Source: Streptomyces sp. NBC_00286
GTDB lineage: Bacteria; Actinomycetota; Actinomycetes; Streptomycetales; Streptomycetaceae
Assembly: GCF_036173125.1 (NCBI RefSeq)
Contig: NZ_CP108054.1
Span: 1,116,001 to 1,180,000, forward strand
Length of the DNA stretch: 64,000 nt
Direction of reading: 5' to 3'
Numbering within the stretch: position 1 is the stretch's first letter; every line of letters begins with the position of its first letter. The notes beneath the pieces were generated by a model, which was not told the origin of the DNA, searched no databases, and was given only the letters and a program-made list of their open reading frames with translations. Shown piece by piece: positions 25,693 to 36,680 of the stretch. The position numbers were made by a program, and so were the translations under genes.

Positions 25693-25736
25693 AGGAGGGC
25701 CCGGCAGGCTGTCTCCACAGCCTGCCGGGCCCTCCT
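25693..25736. terminator. Strong terminator after the betaine transporter operon
   Basis: An 18-bp perfect stem (AGGAGGGCCCGGCAGGCT and its complement) with an 8-nt loop, 64 bp beyond the binding-protein stop. It is symmetric, so it may work both ways and insulates gntR from the transporter operon. Confidence 0.9.
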
Positions 25737-25799
25737 CAGGGGTTACGTCCACACCCCCGGCCGGGTACAACAACAAGCGACCCGGCCGAGCGGCGGCCC

Positions 25800-26777
25800 C
25801 TACTTCAACCAGGCCTCCACCTTGTCCCGGTTGGCGTCGACCCACTTCTTCGCCGCCGCCTCCGGCGCCATCTTGTCCACCGCGATGTACTTGGCCACGG
25901 TGTTCTGGTCCTCGTTCGTCCAGGTGAAGTTCTTCACCAGGTCATACGCCGGGCTGCCCGACTCGGAGAACTTCTTGCTGACGATCTTGTCGAGCTTGTA
26001 CACGGGGTAGTCGCACGCCACCTTCTCCGTGTCGGCGTCGCAACCCTCCTTGTAGTCGGGCAGCTTGACCTTCTTCAGCGGCACCTCGGACATGAACCAC
26101 TGCGGCTCGTAGAAGTAGCCGATCATCCATTCCTTGTCCTTCTCCGCCTTGCGGAAGGCCTGGATGAGCGCGGTCTCACTGCCCGCGTACACGACCTTGA
26201 AGTCCAGCTTCAGGTTCTTGACCAGGGCCTCGTCGTTGGTGACGAACGACGGGTCACCGTCGAGGAGTTGGCCCTTGCCGCCGGACTCGGAGGTCTTGAA
26301 CTCGGACGCGTACTTGTTGAGGTTGTTCCAGTCGAGGATGTCGGGGTGTTCCTTGGCCAGCCACGGCGGTACGTACCAGCCGATGAGGCCTTCGTTGCCG
26401 GTCGGGCCGGCGTCGATGGCAGTCTTCTGGTCGGTGATGTACTTCTTCTTCAGGTCGTCGTGACCCCAGTTCTCGACGACGGCGTCGACCTCGCCCGTGC
26501 CGAAGCCCTGCCAGGCGATCTCTTCCTTCAGGTCCTTCTGCGTCACCTTGCAGCCGAGGTCCTTCTCCGCGACGTAGGCGAGGACCGCCGCGTTCGCCTC
26601 GTAACCCACCCAGGGGTTGACCGCGAGATTGAAGGTGCTGCACTTGCCGGAGTCGCCCGAACTGCCGGAATCCGAGGAGCTGTCTTCCACGGTTGCACCG
26701 CCGCAGGCGGTGAGGGCGAGGCCGAGGGCCGCTATGCCGGCCGCGGCGGCTTTCCAGTGTCTTGCTTGCCTTGCCAT
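25800..26777 (-). CDS. Glycine betaine/choline ABC transporter substrate-binding lipoprotein
   Basis: 325 residues of the ProX/OpuAC type. Signal peptide with lipobox LTAC (Cys at about residue 25). The mature part has NLAVNPWVGYEANAAVLAYV and IAWQGFGTGEVDAVVENWGH, typical of quaternary-ammonium-binding proteins, and several Trp/Tyr residues (WYVPPWL, FYEPQWF) of the sort that form the aromatic box around trimethylammonium groups. Last gene of a three-gene leftward operon with permease and ATPase. Given the catabolic neighbours it probably feeds betaine, choline or carnitine into degradation rather than only osmoprotection. Confidence 0.92.
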   Translation of the reverse strand: MARQARHWKAAAAGIAALGLALTACGGATVEDSSSDSGSSGDSGKCSTFNLAVNPWVGYEANAAVLAYVAEKDLGCKVTQKDLKEEIAWQGFGTGEVDAVVENWGHDDLKKKYITDQKTAIDAGPTGNEGLIGWYVPPWLAKEHPDILDWNNLNKYASEFKTSESGGKGQLLDGDPSFVTNDEALVKNLKLDFKVVYAGSETALIQAFRKAEKDKEWMIGYFYEPQWFMSEVPLKKVKLPDYKEGCDADTEKVACDYPVYKLDKIVSKKFSESGSPAYDLVKNFTWTNEDQNTVAKYIAVDKMAPEAAAKKWVDANRDKVEAWLK

Positions 26778-26790
26778 GGTGAGTTGCTCC

Positions 26791-28802
26791 TTACGCGCCG
26801 CTGGTACGCCGCGCGGCTGCCTGAGTGATCCGGTCGAACATAACTCCGAGAAGGACGATGGCCAGTCCCGCGGCGAGTCCCTTCCCGTACAACTGGCCCT
26901 GCGAGAAGCCGGCCACGACGTCGTAGCCGAGGGCGCCCGCGCCTACCAGGCCGCCCACCACAACCATCGACAGCACGTAGATCAGGCCCTGGTTGGTGGC
27001 GAGGGTCAGGGCGCTGCGTGCCATCGGCAGTTGAACCTTGGTGATGATCTGCCAGGTGTTGCACCCGGCGGAGGTGGCCGCCTCCACGGTGGTCGCGGGC
27101 ACGTTCCGTACCCCGTCCGCGACGATCTTGATCGCGACGGGGGTCGCGTAGACGACGGCGGCGACGATCGCGGTGAAGCGGGTCGCGCCGAACAGTGCGA
27201 GGAACGGCACCAGATAGACGAACGGCGGCATGACCTGCGCCGCGTCCAGTGTGGGCCGCAGCAGCCGGTCCACCCGCATGCTGCGTCCCATCCACACGCC
27301 CAGGACAACGCCGAGCAACATCACCAGCACGGTGGCGACGACGGTCGACGCCAGCGTGGTCATGCTGTCCGACCACACGCCCGTGCCGAGCAGCAGGCCC
27401 ACGCACACGGCCGCGGTGAGCCCGGCGCGCCAGCCGCCGAGCACCGTGCCGAGTCCGATCAGCGCCGCGCCGACCAGCCACCACGGGGAGTCGGTGAGCA
27501 GCGTCTGGAACGGGTTGAGCAGGCCGTTGGTGAGGGCGTCCCGGAAGGCGTTCGTGACACCCGACAGGTTGTCCTGCGCCCAGGTGGTCACCTCGTCCGC
27601 CGTGCGCGCGATGGAACTGCCGATGTCGCCCTCGCCGGGGAACTCCGCCGCCCAGAGATAGGTGTGCGACATGTAGATCAGGACGGCGGTGACCGCCGCT
27701 CCCGCCCCCAGCAGGGGCCGCCGCCACTTGAGGAAGCGACCGGCCGAGCCCCGGGCCGAGTCCTCGCGTGCGCTGGCCGCGGTGGTGACCCGGTCCAGCA
27801 CGATGGCCAGGACGACGATGGCGAGTCCCGCGTTGAAGGCCGTACCGACGTCGAGCGACTGCAGGGCCTGTACGACGGTCTTGCCCAGGCCTGGCGCGTC
27901 GATCAGGGCCGCGATGGTCACCATGGCCAGGGCGGCCATGATGGTCTGGTTGATGCCCATCACCACGGTCCGCTTCGACATCGGCAGCAGCACCTTCGTC
28001 AGGGACTGCCGCCGGGTCGCGCCGAGCGAGTCGGCCGCCTCGACGGTCGTGGCCGGCACCGTGCGGATGGCGTGCGCGGTGATACGGATGGCCGGCGGGG
28101 CCGCGTAAATCAGGGTGGCGATGGTGGCCGAGGCCGGGCCGATGAGGAAGAACAGGGTCAGCGGGGCCAGGTAGACGAAGGTCGGCATCGTCTGCATGAA
28201 GTCGAGGAAGGGCGTGATGATCCGGTTGACCCGGTCGGACAGCCCCGCCCACACGCCCAGCGGGATGGCGAACAGCAGCGCCACGCACACCGCGGAGAGG
28301 GTCAGCGCCAGGGTGTCCATGCTCTCCTGCCACAGGCCCTGCAGCCCGAGGAAGGTGAAGCCGGCCACGGCCAGCAGGGCGACCCGCCAGTTGCCCACGG
28401 CCCAGGAGACATAGCCGGCGATGCCGACCACGCCCAGCCAGCCGATCTGCGGCACTGGGCGGCCCGCGGGCGCCTGGGAGATCAGTTCCTGGACGAAGGT
28501 CACCAGGGTGTCGATGACCAGGCGGATCTCGTTGAAGAAGTAGAGGAACAGCGGGTTGGAGTTGCGGTTGGCGCCGATCGAGTCGTTGACGTCGTTGAAC
28601 CAGCGGTGCAGATCCGTGAGGTCCGCCGCCGCCAGGGTCAGGGTGTGCGTGCCGCGCAACACGGCGAACAGCACCAGCCAGATGACCAGGATCGCGGCGA
28701 TGACCATGCGCCGGCTGATCCTGCGCACGGCGACGACGGGCCCGGTGTCCGGCGTTTTGTCTACCTGATCCGATTTTTCCGGCTTGTCTATGGCGACGGT
28801 CA

Positions 28803-28803
<1 letters not shown>
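26791..28803 (-). CDS. Glycine betaine ABC transporter permease, tandem-fused ProW domains
   Basis: 670 residues from ATG 28803, whose first base overlaps the ATPase stop (TGATG). It contains two full ProW-like permease domains: the first around TLALTLSAVCVALLFAIPLGVW and PATTVEAADSLGATRRQSLTK; the second around TLASTVVATVLVMLLGVVLGVW and PATTVEAATSAGCNTWQIITK. Each EAA loop contacts the ATPase, so one polypeptide could form the whole transmembrane pore. Fused double permeases of this kind are known in actinobacteria. The N-terminal 30 residues are hydrophilic. Confidence 0.93.
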
Positions 28804-29999
<1,196 letters not shown>

Positions 30000-30106
30000 C
30001 AATTGCTTGTGGTGGAACACCTTGGCGAAAGCCCAGACATGCGTCAAGGGGGTGACGGATGACGATTAGCTCATCAAGTTGCACAAAACCCACTCGGCCG
30101 CGGGTT

Positions 30107-30118
30107 GTCGTATACGAC
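30107..30118. promoter_or_regulatory. Palindrome, possible second regulator site
   Basis: GTCGTATACGAC is a perfect 12-bp palindrome with a GTATAC core like many GntR/FadR-type sites, 216 bp before the transporter start. The binding protein is unknown. The rest of the 390-bp gap (29892-30281) carries no gene. Confidence 0.4.
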
Positions 30119-30240
30119 CTCCGGTGCGCATGCGAGCAGGGCCGACCCAGCTCGTCCAGCCTGCACAGTACCGGCAGCGTGACCTCGTACGCCCCGGCGG
30201 ACGGTTCCGCGGCACCCGCCGACCTTGAGACTTGGTCCAC

Positions 30241-30262
30241 ACCGGCTCCTCGCGGAGCCGGT
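30241..30262 (-). terminator. Terminator after the choline dehydrogenase gene
   Basis: ACCGGCTCC-TCGC-GGAGCCGGT, a 9-bp perfect stem with 4-nt loop, 20 bp beyond the dehydrogenase stop. No U-tract. Confidence 0.75.
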
Positions 30263-30281
30263 CGCCCGACGTCTATCCCGT

Positions 30282-31943
30282 CTACTTCTGTGCGTCGCGG
30301 TGGCGGTAGTACGCGGCCTTCGACGGGGCCAGGGGCTTCTTGCCGAGGATCAGATCGGCGGCCTTCTCGGCGATCATCATCACCGGCGCGTAGATGTTGC
30401 CATTCGTGACATACGGCATAACCGAGGCGTCCACCACGCGCAGGCCCTCCACGCCGTGCACCCGCATGCTGGCCGGGTCGACGACCGCCATCTCGTCGGT
30501 GCCCATCTTGCAGGTGCACGACGGATGCAGGGCGGTCTCACCCTCCTTCGCCACCCAGGCGAGGATCTCCTCGTCCGAGTCCACCGCAGGGCCGGGCGAG
30601 ATCTCCCCGCCGTTATAAGGAGCGAGCGCCGGCTGGTTCAGGAGCCTGCGCGCGACGCGGACCGCCTCGACCCACTCGCGGCGGTCCTGCTCGGTGGACA
30701 GATAGTTGAAGCGCAGCGCCGGGTGCTCGCGCGGATCCCTGCTCTTGATCTTCACCGAGCCGATTGCGTCCGAGTACATGGGCCCCACGTGCACCTGATA
30801 GCCGTGACCACCCGACGGCGAGGAGCCGTCATAGCGGACCGCGACCGGCAGGAAGTGGAACATCAGGTTGGGATAGTCCACCTCCTCGTTACTGCGGGCG
30901 AAGCCACCGGCCTCGAAGTGGTTCGTCGCGGCCGGGCCGGTGCGGAAGAGCCACTGCAGCCCGATGAAGGGGGCGCGCCACTTCGCCATGTACGGCTGCA
31001 TCGACACCGGCTGCTTGCAGGAGTACTGGATGTAAACCTCCAGGTGGTCCTGCATGTTCTCGCCGACCCCCGGCAGATCGTGCACCACATCGATGCCCAG
31101 GGCGGACAGCTCCTCGGCGTTGCCGATACCGGAAAGCTGCAGCAACTGCGGGGAGTTGATCGCCCCGCCGCACAGGATGACCTCCTTGGCACGCACCTGC
31201 TGCACCGCGCCCCGCCCGCGCCGGTACTCGACACCCACCGCCCGCTTGCCCTCGAACAGCACCCGGGTGACCAACGCACGAGTCCTCACAGTGAGGTTGG
31301 GCCGCTTCATCGCGGGCTTGAGATACGCCTTCGAGGCCGACAGCCGCCGCCCGCGATGAACGTTCCGGTCGAACTTGGCGAAGCCTTCCTGCCGGTAGCC
31401 GTTCACGTCGCCGGTGGGCGCGTACCCCGCCTCCTCGGTCGCCTTCAGAAAGGCGCCGAACAACGGATTGGTCGCCGGCCCGCGCTCCAGCACGAGCGGA
31501 CCGTCGTGACCGCGGAACTCATCGTCCACATCGGCGGCCAGGCAGTTCTCCATCCGCCGGAAGTACGGCAGACAGTGCGCGTAGTCCCAGCTCTCCATCC
31601 CGGCGTCGGCGGCCCAGCGTTCGTAGTCCATGGGGTTGCCGCGCTGGAAGATCATGCCGTTGATGCTGCTGGAGCCGCCCAGCACCTTGCCGCGCGCGTG
31701 GTAAACGCGTCTGCCGCCCATGTGGGGTTCGGGCTCGGACTCGTACTTCCAGTCGTAGAAGCGGCTGCCGATCGGGTAGGTCAGCGCCGCGGGCATGTGG
31801 ATGAAGACGTCCCACGGGTAGTCGGAGCGGCCGGCCTCCAGTACCAGTACGCGGTTGGCCGGGTCCGCGGAGAGTCTGTTCGCCAGTGCGCTGCCGGCCG
31901 AGCCGCCGCCGACGATCACGAAGTCGTAGTGGAGGGGAGCCAT
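30282..31943 (-). CDS. betA: GMC oxidoreductase, choline dehydrogenase-like (BetA)
   Basis: 553 residues. FAD motif [17 protein letters not shown] at the N-terminus, GMC signature 1 [19 protein letters not shown], signature 2 [16 protein letters not shown], and C-terminal catalytic blocks [11 protein letters not shown] (active-site His) and [20 protein letters not shown]. The HPSCTCKMG block is characteristic of choline dehydrogenases, which oxidise choline to betaine aldehyde and, in some cases, on to betaine. It is divergent from the IclR gene across a 150-bp region holding two operators. No betB-type aldehyde dehydrogenase neighbours it. Closely related alcohol dehydrogenases of the family cannot be excluded. 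Confidence 0.88.
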   Translation of the reverse strand: MAPLHYDFVIVGGGSAGSALANRLSADPANRVLVLEAGRSDYPWDVFIHMPAALTYPIGSRFYDWKYESEPEPHMGGRRVYHARGKVLGGSSSINGMIFQRGNPMDYERWAADAGMESWDYAHCLPYFRRMENCLAADVDDEFRGHDGPLVLERGPATNPLFGAFLKATEEAGYAPTGDVNGYRQEGFAKFDRNVHRGRRLSASKAYLKPAMKRPNLTVRTRALVTRVLFEGKRAVGVEYRRGRGAVQQVRAKEVILCGGAINSPQLLQLSGIGNAEELSALGIDVVHDLPGVGENMQDHLEVYIQYSCKQPVSMQPYMAKWRAPFIGLQWLFRTGPAATNHFEAGGFARSNEEVDYPNLMFHFLPVAVRYDGSSPSGGHGYQVHVGPMYSDAIGSVKIKSRDPREHPALRFNYLSTEQDRREWVEAVRVARRLLNQPALAPYNGGEISPGPAVDSDEEILAWVAKEGETALHPSCTCKMGTDEMAVVDPASMRVHGVEGLRVVDASVMPYVTNGNIYAPVMMIAEKAADLILGKKPLAPSKAAYYRHRDAQK

Positions 31944-32007
31944 GGTGCCTCGTCTCGCTCGCGCCGTAGATACGCGAGCATGCTAGCTACGGTAGCGCTA
32001 TACGCAC

Positions 32008-32030
32008 CAGGTTGCGTGCAGCGCAACCTG
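32008..32030. promoter_or_regulatory. IclR operator before betA
   Basis: CAGGTTGCG and CGCAACCTG, perfect 9-bp arms around TGCAG, containing GTTGC-N7-GCAAC (32011-32027) exactly. It is 65-87 bp upstream of the betA start and about 64 bp before the IclR start, so it can serve both divergent genes. Confidence 0.75.
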
Positions 32031-32083
32031 CGAAGACTTCGTTTCGTCGCCGTTACTGGAAGTAGCGTTGTTTACTCTGGGTA

Positions 32084-32104
32084 TAGTTGCGTTGTGAGCA
32101 ACTA
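32084..32104. promoter_or_regulatory. IclR operator overlapping the iclR start codon
   Basis: TAGTTGC-GTTGTGA-GCAACTA: perfect 7-bp arms, with GTTGC-N7-GCAAC at 32086-32102. The GTG start of the regulator (32094) lies in its centre, indicating tight autorepression. Confidence 0.8.
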
Positions 32105-32891
32105 CAACATTGATACCGGAACCTCAAATTCACATGCTGGCGGAGTGCAGTCGGTCGACCGTGCCATCAGCGTCCTAGAGATCCTGGCTCGCCGTGGCGA
32201 GACAGGTGTCAGCGAGGTGGCGGCCGAGATCGATGTTCACAAGTCCACCGCGTTCCGCCTGCTCGGCGCCCTGGAGGCGCGCGGCTTGGTGGAACAGGCG
32301 GGCGAGCGCGGCAAGTACCGTCTCGGCTTCGGCATCGTACGGCTGGCCGGAGCGGTCACGGGACGCATCGACATCACCCAACAGGGCCGCCCGGTCTGCG
32401 AGGACCTCGCCGAGGAGCTCGGAGAGACCGTCAACATCGCGGTGCGGCAGGAGCATTACGCGGTGAACCTCTACCAGGTGCGCGGCCCGGGTGCCGTCAC
32501 CGCACAGAACTGGGTCGGCCAACTGACCCCGCTGCACGCCACATCGAGCGGCAAGATCCTGCTGGCGTACCTGCCCACCAAGGACCGCGCGGCGATACTG
32601 GCCACCTCCGGCCTGAAGAAGGTCACCGAGCACACCATCACCGCGAAGACGAAGCTCGAGAAGAACCTCGCCGAAATCCGGGAGACCGGCTACGCCTGGG
32701 CCCTGGAGGAGTTGGAGCTCGGCCTGCACGCCATGGCCGCCCCGATCCGCAACCGGGACGGAGAGGTCGTCGCGGCGCTGAGCGCGTCCGGGCCGGCGTA
32801 CCGGCTGAGCAAGGAGCGCCTGCACGAGCTCGCTCCCGTGCTGATCAAGGGGGCGGAGGAGATCAGTCACCGCATGGGGTACCTGGGCTGA
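32094..32891 (+). CDS. IclR-family transcriptional regulator of the betaine island
   Basis: 265 residues from GTG 32094 (VSNYNID). No Shine-Dalgarno sequence is evident, so translation may be leaderless. N-terminal winged helix-turn-helix (SVDRAISVLEILARRGETGV then EVAAEIDVHKSTAFRLLGAL), then an IclR effector domain (GRPVCEDLAEELGETVNIAV, LTPLHATSSGKILLAYLP, GYAWALEELELGLHAMAAPI). It sits between betA and the Rieske oxygenase. The repeated GTTGC-N7-GCAAC sites over its own start and before purU, the transporter, betA, the Rieske genes and probably mscR mark it as the likely pathway regulator. Its effector is unknown; betaine or a downstream methylated glycine is plausible. Confidence 0.93.
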   Translation: MSNYNIDTGTSNSHAGGVQSVDRAISVLEILARRGETGVSEVAAEIDVHKSTAFRLLGALEARGLVEQAGERGKYRLGFGIVRLAGAVTGRIDITQQGRPVCEDLAEELGETVNIAVRQEHYAVNLYQVRGPGAVTAQNWVGQLTPLHATSSGKILLAYLPTKDRAAILATSGLKKVTEHTITAKTKLEKNLAEIRETGYAWALEELELGLHAMAAPIRNRDGEVVAALSASGPAYRLSKERLHELAPVLIKGAEEISHRMGYLG

Positions 32892-32937
32892 GTGGCCCGT
32901 ACGACATCGAAGTGGGCCGCACAGGCGGCCGTCGCCG

Positions 32938-34071
32938 CTACTGCGACTGCGCTGATCCCAGGCGCTCGTGCACCCAGTCGTGGAAGAGACCGATGTGGTG
33001 CTCGCTGGGCACCAGCACGCCCCCCTTGGCGTACAGCCGGGAGTTCATCCCGGGCTGGGTGCGCTCGCAGGCGTCGAAGTCCTGCCGGTTGACGCGGTCG
33101 AAGAGCTCCACGGACCGGCTGACGTCCTTGCCGCTCTCGACGACATGGGGGAGGTAGAGCCAGTCGCACTCGACGATCGTGCGGTCGACGGCCACCGGGA
33201 ACATGCGGTGGAAGATCACGTGGTCGGGTACGAGGTTGATGAAGACCTGCGGCCTGACGGTGATCGCGTAGTAGCGGCGGTCCTGGTCCTCGGCGACGCC
33301 CGGGATGCGGTCCAGGCCCTCGCTGCCGTCGACGGTGAAGCCCTGGACCTCCGTACCGAACTCGGCGCCGTGACCGACGTAGTACTGGGCGGCGAAGCCG
33401 TCGGCGAACTCGGGGAGCACCTCGGTCAGTTCGGGGTGGATCGTGGCGCAGTGGTAGCACTCCATGAAGTTCTCGATGATGAGCTTCCAGTTGGCCTTCA
33501 CGTCGTACACGATCCGCTTGCCGACCGAGAGGGCCGCGATGTCGTAGCGCTCGATCGCCTCGGCGTCGCCGAGGCGGCTGACGACATCGCCGATGACGTC
33601 CTCCTCGAAGGAGGGCGGGTTCTCCGCCAGACAGACCCACACGTAGCCGAGCCATTCGCGGACTGCGACGCTCACCAGGCCGTACTCGGCGCGGCCGACG
33701 TCGGGCATCTTGGTGAGGTTGGGCGCCGCGACGAGCTTGCCGTCCAGGCCGTAGGTCCAGGCGTGGTACGGGCACTGGAAGGCCCGCTTGACCTCGCCGC
33801 TCTCCTCCGTGCAGAGCCGCGCTCCGCGGTGCCGGCAGACGTTGAAGTAGGCCCGTACGGAACTGTCTCTGGCGCGGGTGACCAGGATGCTCTCGCGCCC
33901 CACGTCGACGGTCCGGAAGGCGCCGGGCTTCGCCAGGTCGGAGGAGCGCGCGACGCAGAACCACATGGTCTCGAAGATGCGCTCCTGCTCCTGGGCGAAG
34001 ACCTCGGGGTCGGTGTAGGAGGAGCCGGGGAGGGTGGCGATCAGGCTGTTGGGCAGGCTGGTCGAGGTCAC
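32938..34071 (-). CDS. gbcA: Rieske non-heme iron oxygenase alpha subunit, glycine betaine demethylase-like
   Basis: 377 residues from GTG 34071, preceded by GAGGAGTGCACC; an in-frame GTG at 34110 has no ribosome site. The Rieske domain has CRHRG and CPYHAW (two Cys, two His for [2Fe-2S]). The catalytic domain has NWKLIIENFMECYHCATIHPE, giving the bridging and iron-binding residues (Glu/Asp and His-x4-His), with family features of the GbcA/stachydrine-demethylase group (YHCATIHPEL, VFINLVPDHVIFHRMFP). It would convert glycine betaine plus O2 to dimethylglycine and formaldehyde. The next genes upstream encode a ferredoxin and reductase, and formaldehyde-detoxification genes follow, which supports the assignment. 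Another quaternary amine remains possible. Confidence 0.86.
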   Translation of the reverse strand: MTSTSLPNSLIATLPGSSYTDPEVFAQEQERIFETMWFCVARSSDLAKPGAFRTVDVGRESILVTRARDSSVRAYFNVCRHRGARLCTEESGEVKRAFQCPYHAWTYGLDGKLVAAPNLTKMPDVGRAEYGLVSVAVREWLGYVWVCLAENPPSFEEDVIGDVVSRLGDAEAIERYDIAALSVGKRIVYDVKANWKLIIENFMECYHCATIHPELTEVLPEFADGFAAQYYVGHGAEFGTEVQGFTVDGSEGLDRIPGVAEDQDRRYYAITVRPQVFINLVPDHVIFHRMFPVAVDRTIVECDWLYLPHVVESGKDVSRSVELFDRVNRQDFDACERTQPGMNSRLYAKGGVLVPSEHHIGLFHDWVHERLGSAQSQ

Positions 34072-34137
34072 GGTGCACTCCTCGGAGGACGTCGCGGATC
34101 GGTCATTCACGCGCCGGGAAGAGCGACTCCGGACGGC

Positions 34138-34154
34138 GTTGTGTATGAAGCAAC
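34138..34154. promoter_or_regulatory. Candidate IclR operator before the Rieske oxygenase
   Basis: GTTGTGTATGAAGCAAC, nine of ten arm positions of GTTGC-N7-GCAAC, inside the longer GCGTTG-N9-CAACGC. It is 67 bp upstream of the chosen gbcA start. Confidence 0.65.
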
Positions 34155-34201
34155 GCTGCGCGCTATATGAAACCGCAGCATGGGACGCCGCACGGGCGGT
34201 G

Positions 34202-35365
34202 TCAAGATGTTGTGCGAGCGAGTTGCTTGCGCCAGCGGGTGAACAGCCGCGGCTGGTTCATCCCGAGCGCGGCGACCGGCTCACCGGCACGCCGGTAGAC
34301 GGCCAGGACGTTGCGCTCGTCCGCCGTGCCTTCCTCGATCGTCACGCTGTCGGCGCCGGCCGCATGACCGGCGAACTGGATCTTCACGCCGTACTGATCG
34401 GACCAGAAGTACGGCGGCCGGGGCACGCCCGGTTCCGTCGCGCCCCAGGACAGGAGCGTCGCGATGGCCGCGTCGGGGCGTTCGCGCGCACCGGTCCAGT
34501 GCTCGACGCGGCGATGCGCCCCTGCACGGGGGTCGTACCAGTTGGCGCAGTCGCCGACCGCGACCACACCGGCCAGGCTGGTGCGGCCGTCCGCACCGCA
34601 CTTGACGCCGTTGTCGAGCTCGACGCCGGAGCCTTCCAGCCACTCGACGCACGGCCGTGCGCCCACACCGACCACGACGATGTCGGCGGGAACGCTGCGC
34701 CCGTCCTCGAGCAGGACCGCGTCCACCCGGCGCTCACCGCTCAGCCCCTTGACGCCCACACCGCACAACAGCCGTACGCCGTGATCCGCATGGAGCCCGG
34801 AGACGATGGCACCCATGGTCTCGCCGAGCGGTCCGGCGAGCGGCGTCGGGGCCGCCTCGACCACCGTCACGTCGAGCCCGAGGGCGTACGCGGTGGAGGC
34901 GACCTCGGCGCCGACGAATCCGCCGCCGATCACCACCAGCCGTCCGCCACCTGCCAGTTCCTCGCGTAGCGCGCGGGCGTCGTCCAGGGTGCGCAGGACG
35001 TGCACTCCGGCCAGGCCCTCGGAGCCGGGCAGGGTGCGCGCGGCGGCGCCGGTCGCGATGACGATGCCGTCGGCGCGGACCTCACGCCCGTCGGCGAGCT
35101 GGACGGCACGGTCCGTACGGTCGAGTCCGGTGGCGCGGACGCCGAGCAGCCACTCGGCCCCCAGGTCCTCGTCGTCCATCTCCAGCACGAGTTCCGCTTC
35201 GCCGACCGTGCCGGCCAGGAACTCCTTGGACAGCGGCGGCCTGTCGTACGGGCGGTGGGGTTCGTCTCCGATGACGACCAGCCGCCCGTCGTAGCCCTGC
35301 TTCCGCAGTGAGCGCGCCGCCGAAAGGCCGGCCAGCGAGGCGCCCACCACGGCCACCGTCCTCAC
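34202..35365 (-). CDS. FAD-dependent ferredoxin reductase
   Basis: 387 residues of the putidaredoxin/rhodocoxin reductase type. FAD motif VAVVGASLAGLSAARSLRKQG, DRPPLSKEFLAG, NAD-binding GGGFVGAEVASTAYALG, and the second FAD block GVVAVGDCANWYDP, ending in a reductase C-terminal domain. GTG start overlaps the ferredoxin stop (GTGA). It should carry electrons from NAD(P)H to the ferredoxin encoded just upstream, and on to the Rieske oxygenase. Confidence 0.93.
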   Translation of the reverse strand: MRTVAVVGASLAGLSAARSLRKQGYDGRLVVIGDEPHRPYDRPPLSKEFLAGTVGEAELVLEMDDEDLGAEWLLGVRATGLDRTDRAVQLADGREVRADGIVIATGAAARTLPGSEGLAGVHVLRTLDDARALREELAGGGRLVVIGGGFVGAEVASTAYALGLDVTVVEAAPTPLAGPLGETMGAIVSGLHADHGVRLLCGVGVKGLSGERRVDAVLLEDGRSVPADIVVVGVGARPCVEWLEGSGVELDNGVKCGADGRTSLAGVVAVGDCANWYDPRAGAHRRVEHWTGARERPDAAIATLLSWGATEPGVPRPPYFWSDQYGVKIQFAGHAAGADSVTIEEGTADERNVLAVYRRAGEPVAALGMNQPRLFTRWRKQLARTTS

Positions 35366-35724
35366 GTGACGGATCCGGCGAGCTTGCGCGCGACGCAGTG
35401 CGGCAGGTTGGGGGCGGCCGTGGACACCTTCACATAGACCATGCCGTTGTCCACGACGACCTCGTGGGTACGGACGGGGAGCTTGGCCGGCGGGGCGTCG
35501 ACCTCACCGGTCTTCAGGTTGAACTTCGAGGCGTGCAGGGGGCATTCCACCCAGCAGTCCTCCACCCAGCCGTCGGCAAGCGAGGCGTCCTGGTGGGTGC
35601 ACGTGTCGTCGATGGCGAAAAGCTCGCCGTCCTCGGTGTGGAACACCGTGACGGGCGGGTCGATCTCGAGCCGGAAAGCCTCTCCTCGCGGGAGATCCGC
35701 CAGAGGGCACGCGGGAATCATCAT
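35362..35724 (-). CDS. Rieske-type [2Fe-2S] ferredoxin
   Basis: 120 residues from ATG 35724 (GAGGTGGTC upstream), small soluble Rieske ferredoxin of the BphF/NirD-like group. Ligands are in CTHQD (Cys-x-His) and CPLHAS (Cys-x2-His) near residues 43 and 63. It is the electron carrier for the adjacent reductase and oxygenase. Two candidate IclR operators lie 29 and 113 bp upstream. Confidence 0.92.
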   Translation of the reverse strand: MMIPACPLADLPRGEAFRLEIDPPVTVFHTEDGELFAIDDTCTHQDASLADGWVEDCWVECPLHASKFNLKTGEVDAPPAKLPVRTHEVVVDNGMVYVKVSTAAPNLPHCVARKLAGSVT

Positions 35725-35752
35725 GACCACCTCGGTGCGTATAGCGAAACGG

Positions 35753-35769
35753 ATTGCGGTTAGCGCAAC
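35753..35769. promoter_or_regulatory. Candidate IclR operator before the ferredoxin gene
   Basis: ATTGCGGTTAGCGCAAC, nine of ten arm positions of GTTGC-N7-GCAAC, 29 bp before the ferredoxin start. Confidence 0.6.
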
Positions 35770-35836
35770 CTCAGTTTGGGGTCGCCCAAGAACCGCTGTC
35801 AAGGCATTCAGGAGGCCCGTTCCGGCACAGATTGGT

Positions 35837-35853
35837 GTCGCCTATCACGCAAC
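35837..35853. promoter_or_regulatory. Second candidate IclR operator before the ferredoxin gene
   Basis: GTCGCCTATCACGCAAC, nine of ten arm positions, 84 bp upstream of the first site. The remaining 190 bp to the MBL gene contain no supportable gene. Confidence 0.5.
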
Positions 35854-36044
35854 TGGTAGCGCCATAAGAAACAAGCCACGCGAGGGGCAGCGCGGGCGAG
35901 TGACGCGGCATCAGGCCTTCGACCTGCCCAAAGGAGGTATCCAGCCGTCGGATGCCCGTCCGCGATCGCAAGACGAACGCACACACGCCCGCCTCGGCGG
36001 CGTTCATGGCCGAGAGCGGGCGCGTGAGGGGCGACGGGCGGGGC

Positions 36045-36680
36045 TCAGAACCCTCGGTCGATCCACTCCTGAAGGTGCGGGGCCTCGGCGGCGATGGTGG
36101 TCGTCTCCCCGTGGCCGGTGTGGACGACGGTGGCGTCCGGCAGCGGCAGCAGCCGGTACCGGATGGAATCGACGATGGTCGGGAAGTCGCTGTACGACCT
36201 CCCCGTCGCCCCCGGCCCGCCCGCGAAGAGGGTGTCACCGCTGAAGAGGGCCTTCAGAGCAGGCGCGTACATACAGACCGCACCCGGGGCATGGCCCGGG
36301 GTGTGCAGCACGGTCAGTTCGACACCGGCCACGGAGAGGAGCTGGCCGTGGGACAGCCCGCCGTCGGGTGTCCGGTCCGGGTGGGTCTGCTTCCACAGCT
36401 GAAGGTCGTCGTCGTGGAGCAGGATCGGAGCGCCGGTGCGATCCGCGAGTTCGGGTGCGGCGTCGATGTGGTCGTTGTGGGCGTGGGTGCACACGATGGC
36501 GCGAAGGGTGCGCCCACCGAGGGCCTCGGCGATCGCCTCGGCGTCGTGCGCGGCGTCTATGACGATGGCCTCGGTGTCGTCGCCGATGATCCATACGTTG
36601 TTGTCGACATCCCAGGTGCCGCCGTCGAGCGAGAACTGGCCCGAGGTGACGAGATGCTCGATGCGGGCGCCGGCGGTCAC
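36045..36680 (-). CDS. MBL-fold metallohydrolase, glyoxalase II-like
   Basis: 211 residues; GTG start overlaps the stop of the mycothiol dehydrogenase (GTGA). Metal-binding motif is HAHNDH (the usual HTHxDH has Thr; here it is Ala), with further ligands in [15 protein letters not shown] and HTGHGE. In actinobacteria a hydrolase of this type often follows the mycothiol-dependent formaldehyde dehydrogenase and is thought to hydrolyse S-formylmycothiol to formate and mycothiol. That role is inferred from context. Confidence 0.9.
   Translation of the reverse strand: MTAGARIEHLVTSGQFSLDGGTWDVDNNVWIIGDDTEAIVIDAAHDAEAIAEALGGRTLRAIVCTHAHNDHIDAAPELADRTGAPILLHDDDLQLWKQTHPDRTPDGGLSHGQLLSVAGVELTVLHTPGHAPGAVCMYAPALKALFSGDTLFAGGPGATGRSYSDFPTIVDSIRYRLLPLPDATVVHTGHGETTTIAAEAPHLQEWIDRGF

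Noticed and set aside
30225..32093. N-terminal extension of the IclR gene back to 30225
   Set aside because: It runs antisense through the choline dehydrogenase gene. The IclR domain begins just after GTG 32094.
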